A stretch of 64,000 bases of DNA from Agriotes lineatus. Lineage: Eukaryota > Arthropoda > Insecta > Coleoptera > Elateridae. Below, one piece after another: positions 62,994-64,000 of the stretch. Within the stretch, counting starts at the first letter, position 1. Each line of letters starts with the position of its first letter. The DNA lies in assembly GCA_940337035.1 (NCBI GenBank), contig CALNHX010001946.1, positions 124,001-188,000 on the forward strand, given 5' to 3'. The notes below the pieces were generated by a model, which was not told where the DNA came from, made no database searches, and was given only the letters and a program-made list of their open reading frames with translations. The position numbers were made by a program, and so were the translations under genes.

Positions 62994-64000
62994 ACTTCCT
63001 TTTACTATAAAGGAAGTATTGGATTCACCCCAAAAATTCGAAATTGAGTTTTCAACGGATCTTCACGTTTTAGAGTCCCCTGATCCCAAAAAACATTTTT
63101 TTTCATTGGTTTGTCTGTCTGTGTGTCTGTCTGTCTGTCTGTCTGTCTGTGTGTGTGTGTGTCTGTCTGTGAACAGAATATCTCAAAAACGAAAAGAGGT
63201 ATGGCGTTGAAACTTCATATATAAGTTTTGTGTACTATGTAGATGAGACAGCAAGCTTTTGAAGAAAATCGCATAACCAGAAGTAGGTGTTTACTCTTGT
63301 GATTTTTCAGTTTTTTCGATTTTTTCAAAAACGGCTCTAACGATTTTTTTTAAACTTTACATTTTTCTTACATTTTTAATGTGTATTGATGTGAGATAGG
63401 TGATTTTCCAGTTGAATACTTCTAAAGTGGGTTTCTTTTGTTTGTTTTTTTCTATTTTTTTTATTAACTCCTATTTTAAATAAAACACCCGGTATATTAT
63501 TACATTTTTGAATTCACCTTAAAATTCTAGAGAAAATTTGTCTCTTCAACTAACACTCGCTTTTGTACTGTTTTTGTAGAATTTGTAATTTTTGAAAATT
63601 TTTAACAAATGGTTAAAAATTAAAAATGAAATTTTTGACTAATTATAAGATCACTGTAAAAGGAAGTTGTGTGAGTGTATCACACCAGATTTTTTCATAT
63701 TGATTTTGGTAGTACATTCTTTTTAGGATGTTTTCAATCACATACAATTTTCAATATGTTACATCTAAAAAAAATCTGGTGTGATACACTCACACAACTT
63801 CCTTTTACAGTAATCTTATAATTAGTCAATAATTTCATTTTTAATTTTTAAAAGTTTGTCAAAAATTTTCAAAAATTACAAATTCTACAAAAACGGTACA
63901 AAATAGAGTGTTAGTTGAAGAGACAATTGTTCTCTAGAATTTTAAGGTGAATTCGAAAATGTAATAATATACCGGGTGTTTTATTTAAAATAGGAGTTAA
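62994..64000. repeat. Very large foldback repeat, right arm leaving the window
   Basis: The left arm starts ACTTCCTTTTACTATAAAGG at 62994. From about 63465 to 63697 it is mirrored by 63766-64000 with few mismatches, around a 70-bp centre. The right arm continues past the window, so the full arm may reach 650 bp or more. Fragments of the family lie at 23755, 28494 and 45641. The left arm holds a (GTCT)n/(GT)n microsatellite at 63113-63176. Confidence 0.88.
63113..63176 (+). repeat. (GTCT)n and (GT)n microsatellite
   Basis: About 60 bp of TGTC units interrupted by GTGTGTGT. It is present in shorter form at 28562 and 23850 in the related copies, so it belongs to the repeat family and varies in length. 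Confidence 0.9.

Overview
The window is about 64 kb of AT-rich nuclear DNA from an arthropod, most likely an insect. The evidence is spliced genes with GT-AG introns, animal gene families, AATAAA-type poly(A) signals, and a mass of insect-type transposable elements (RTE, Jockey/CR1-like and gypsy retroelements, a Penelope-like element, hAT, mariner/Tc1, pogo/Tigger, Harbinger-type MITEs and tRNA-derived SINEs). The order cannot be fixed from sequence alone. Four host genes are supported: (1) the last two coding exons of a DOCK-D/zizimin-type Rac/Cdc42 exchange factor on + (2615-2906 and 7833-8067); (2) the complete 25-codon ribosomal protein eL41 gene RpL41 on + (25353-25763); (3) a complete three-exon SSNA1 gene on + (47131-47631); (4) the last twelve coding exons of Hydin on - (60898 down to 47876).

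Layout. 1-9.3 kb: 3' end of the DOCK gene, with an hAT-like MITE, tandem and foldback repeats, a decayed RTE reverse transcriptase and SINE pieces in its introns. 9.3-14.4 kb: intergenic, with a 359-bp palindrome, smaller foldbacks, a 275-bp direct repeat pair and a tRNA-Asp-like sequence. 14.4-16.9 kb: one complete but decayed hAT transposon with an 8-bp target-site duplication (TSD). 17.3-21.4 kb: a minus-strand LINE holding a later RTE insertion with a perfect 15-bp TSD. 21.6-23.4 kb: a gypsy integrase remnant split by a Penelope-like GIY-YIG fragment with a perfect 14-bp TSD. 25.2-26 kb: RpL41. 28-38 kb: a nested stack in which a plus-strand LINE (A) is split by a minus-strand LINE (B), itself carrying two DNA transposons, and by a young plus-strand LINE (C) with an undamaged endonuclease-reverse transcriptase frame. 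38.3-45.6 kb: a Tigger transposase abutting a CR1-like LINE (D) that is split by a 4.16-kb hAT element, which is split in turn by a Tc1-like element. 45.6-47 kb: MITEs and repeats. 47.1-60.9 kb: the SSNA1/Hydin pair. 61-64 kb: an intron or the 5' side of Hydin, with a Harbinger-type MITE and a very large foldback repeat that runs off the window.

SSNA1 and Hydin converge tail to tail with about 245 bp between stop codons. Both families act in cilia or centrioles (SSNA1 at centrioles/basal bodies, HYDIN at the axonemal central pair). Hydin carries a 9.6-kb intron filled with transposon debris, and every inferred splice junction keeps the reading frame.

No CRISPR array, operon or obviously new cellular system was found. 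The best leads are: LINE C, whose ORF1 and ORF2 share one frame separated by a single TAG with no ATG ahead of the endonuclease; several long perfect or near-perfect palindromes shared between loci; and a decayed member of a multicopy animal gene family at 52.3-53.4 kb.
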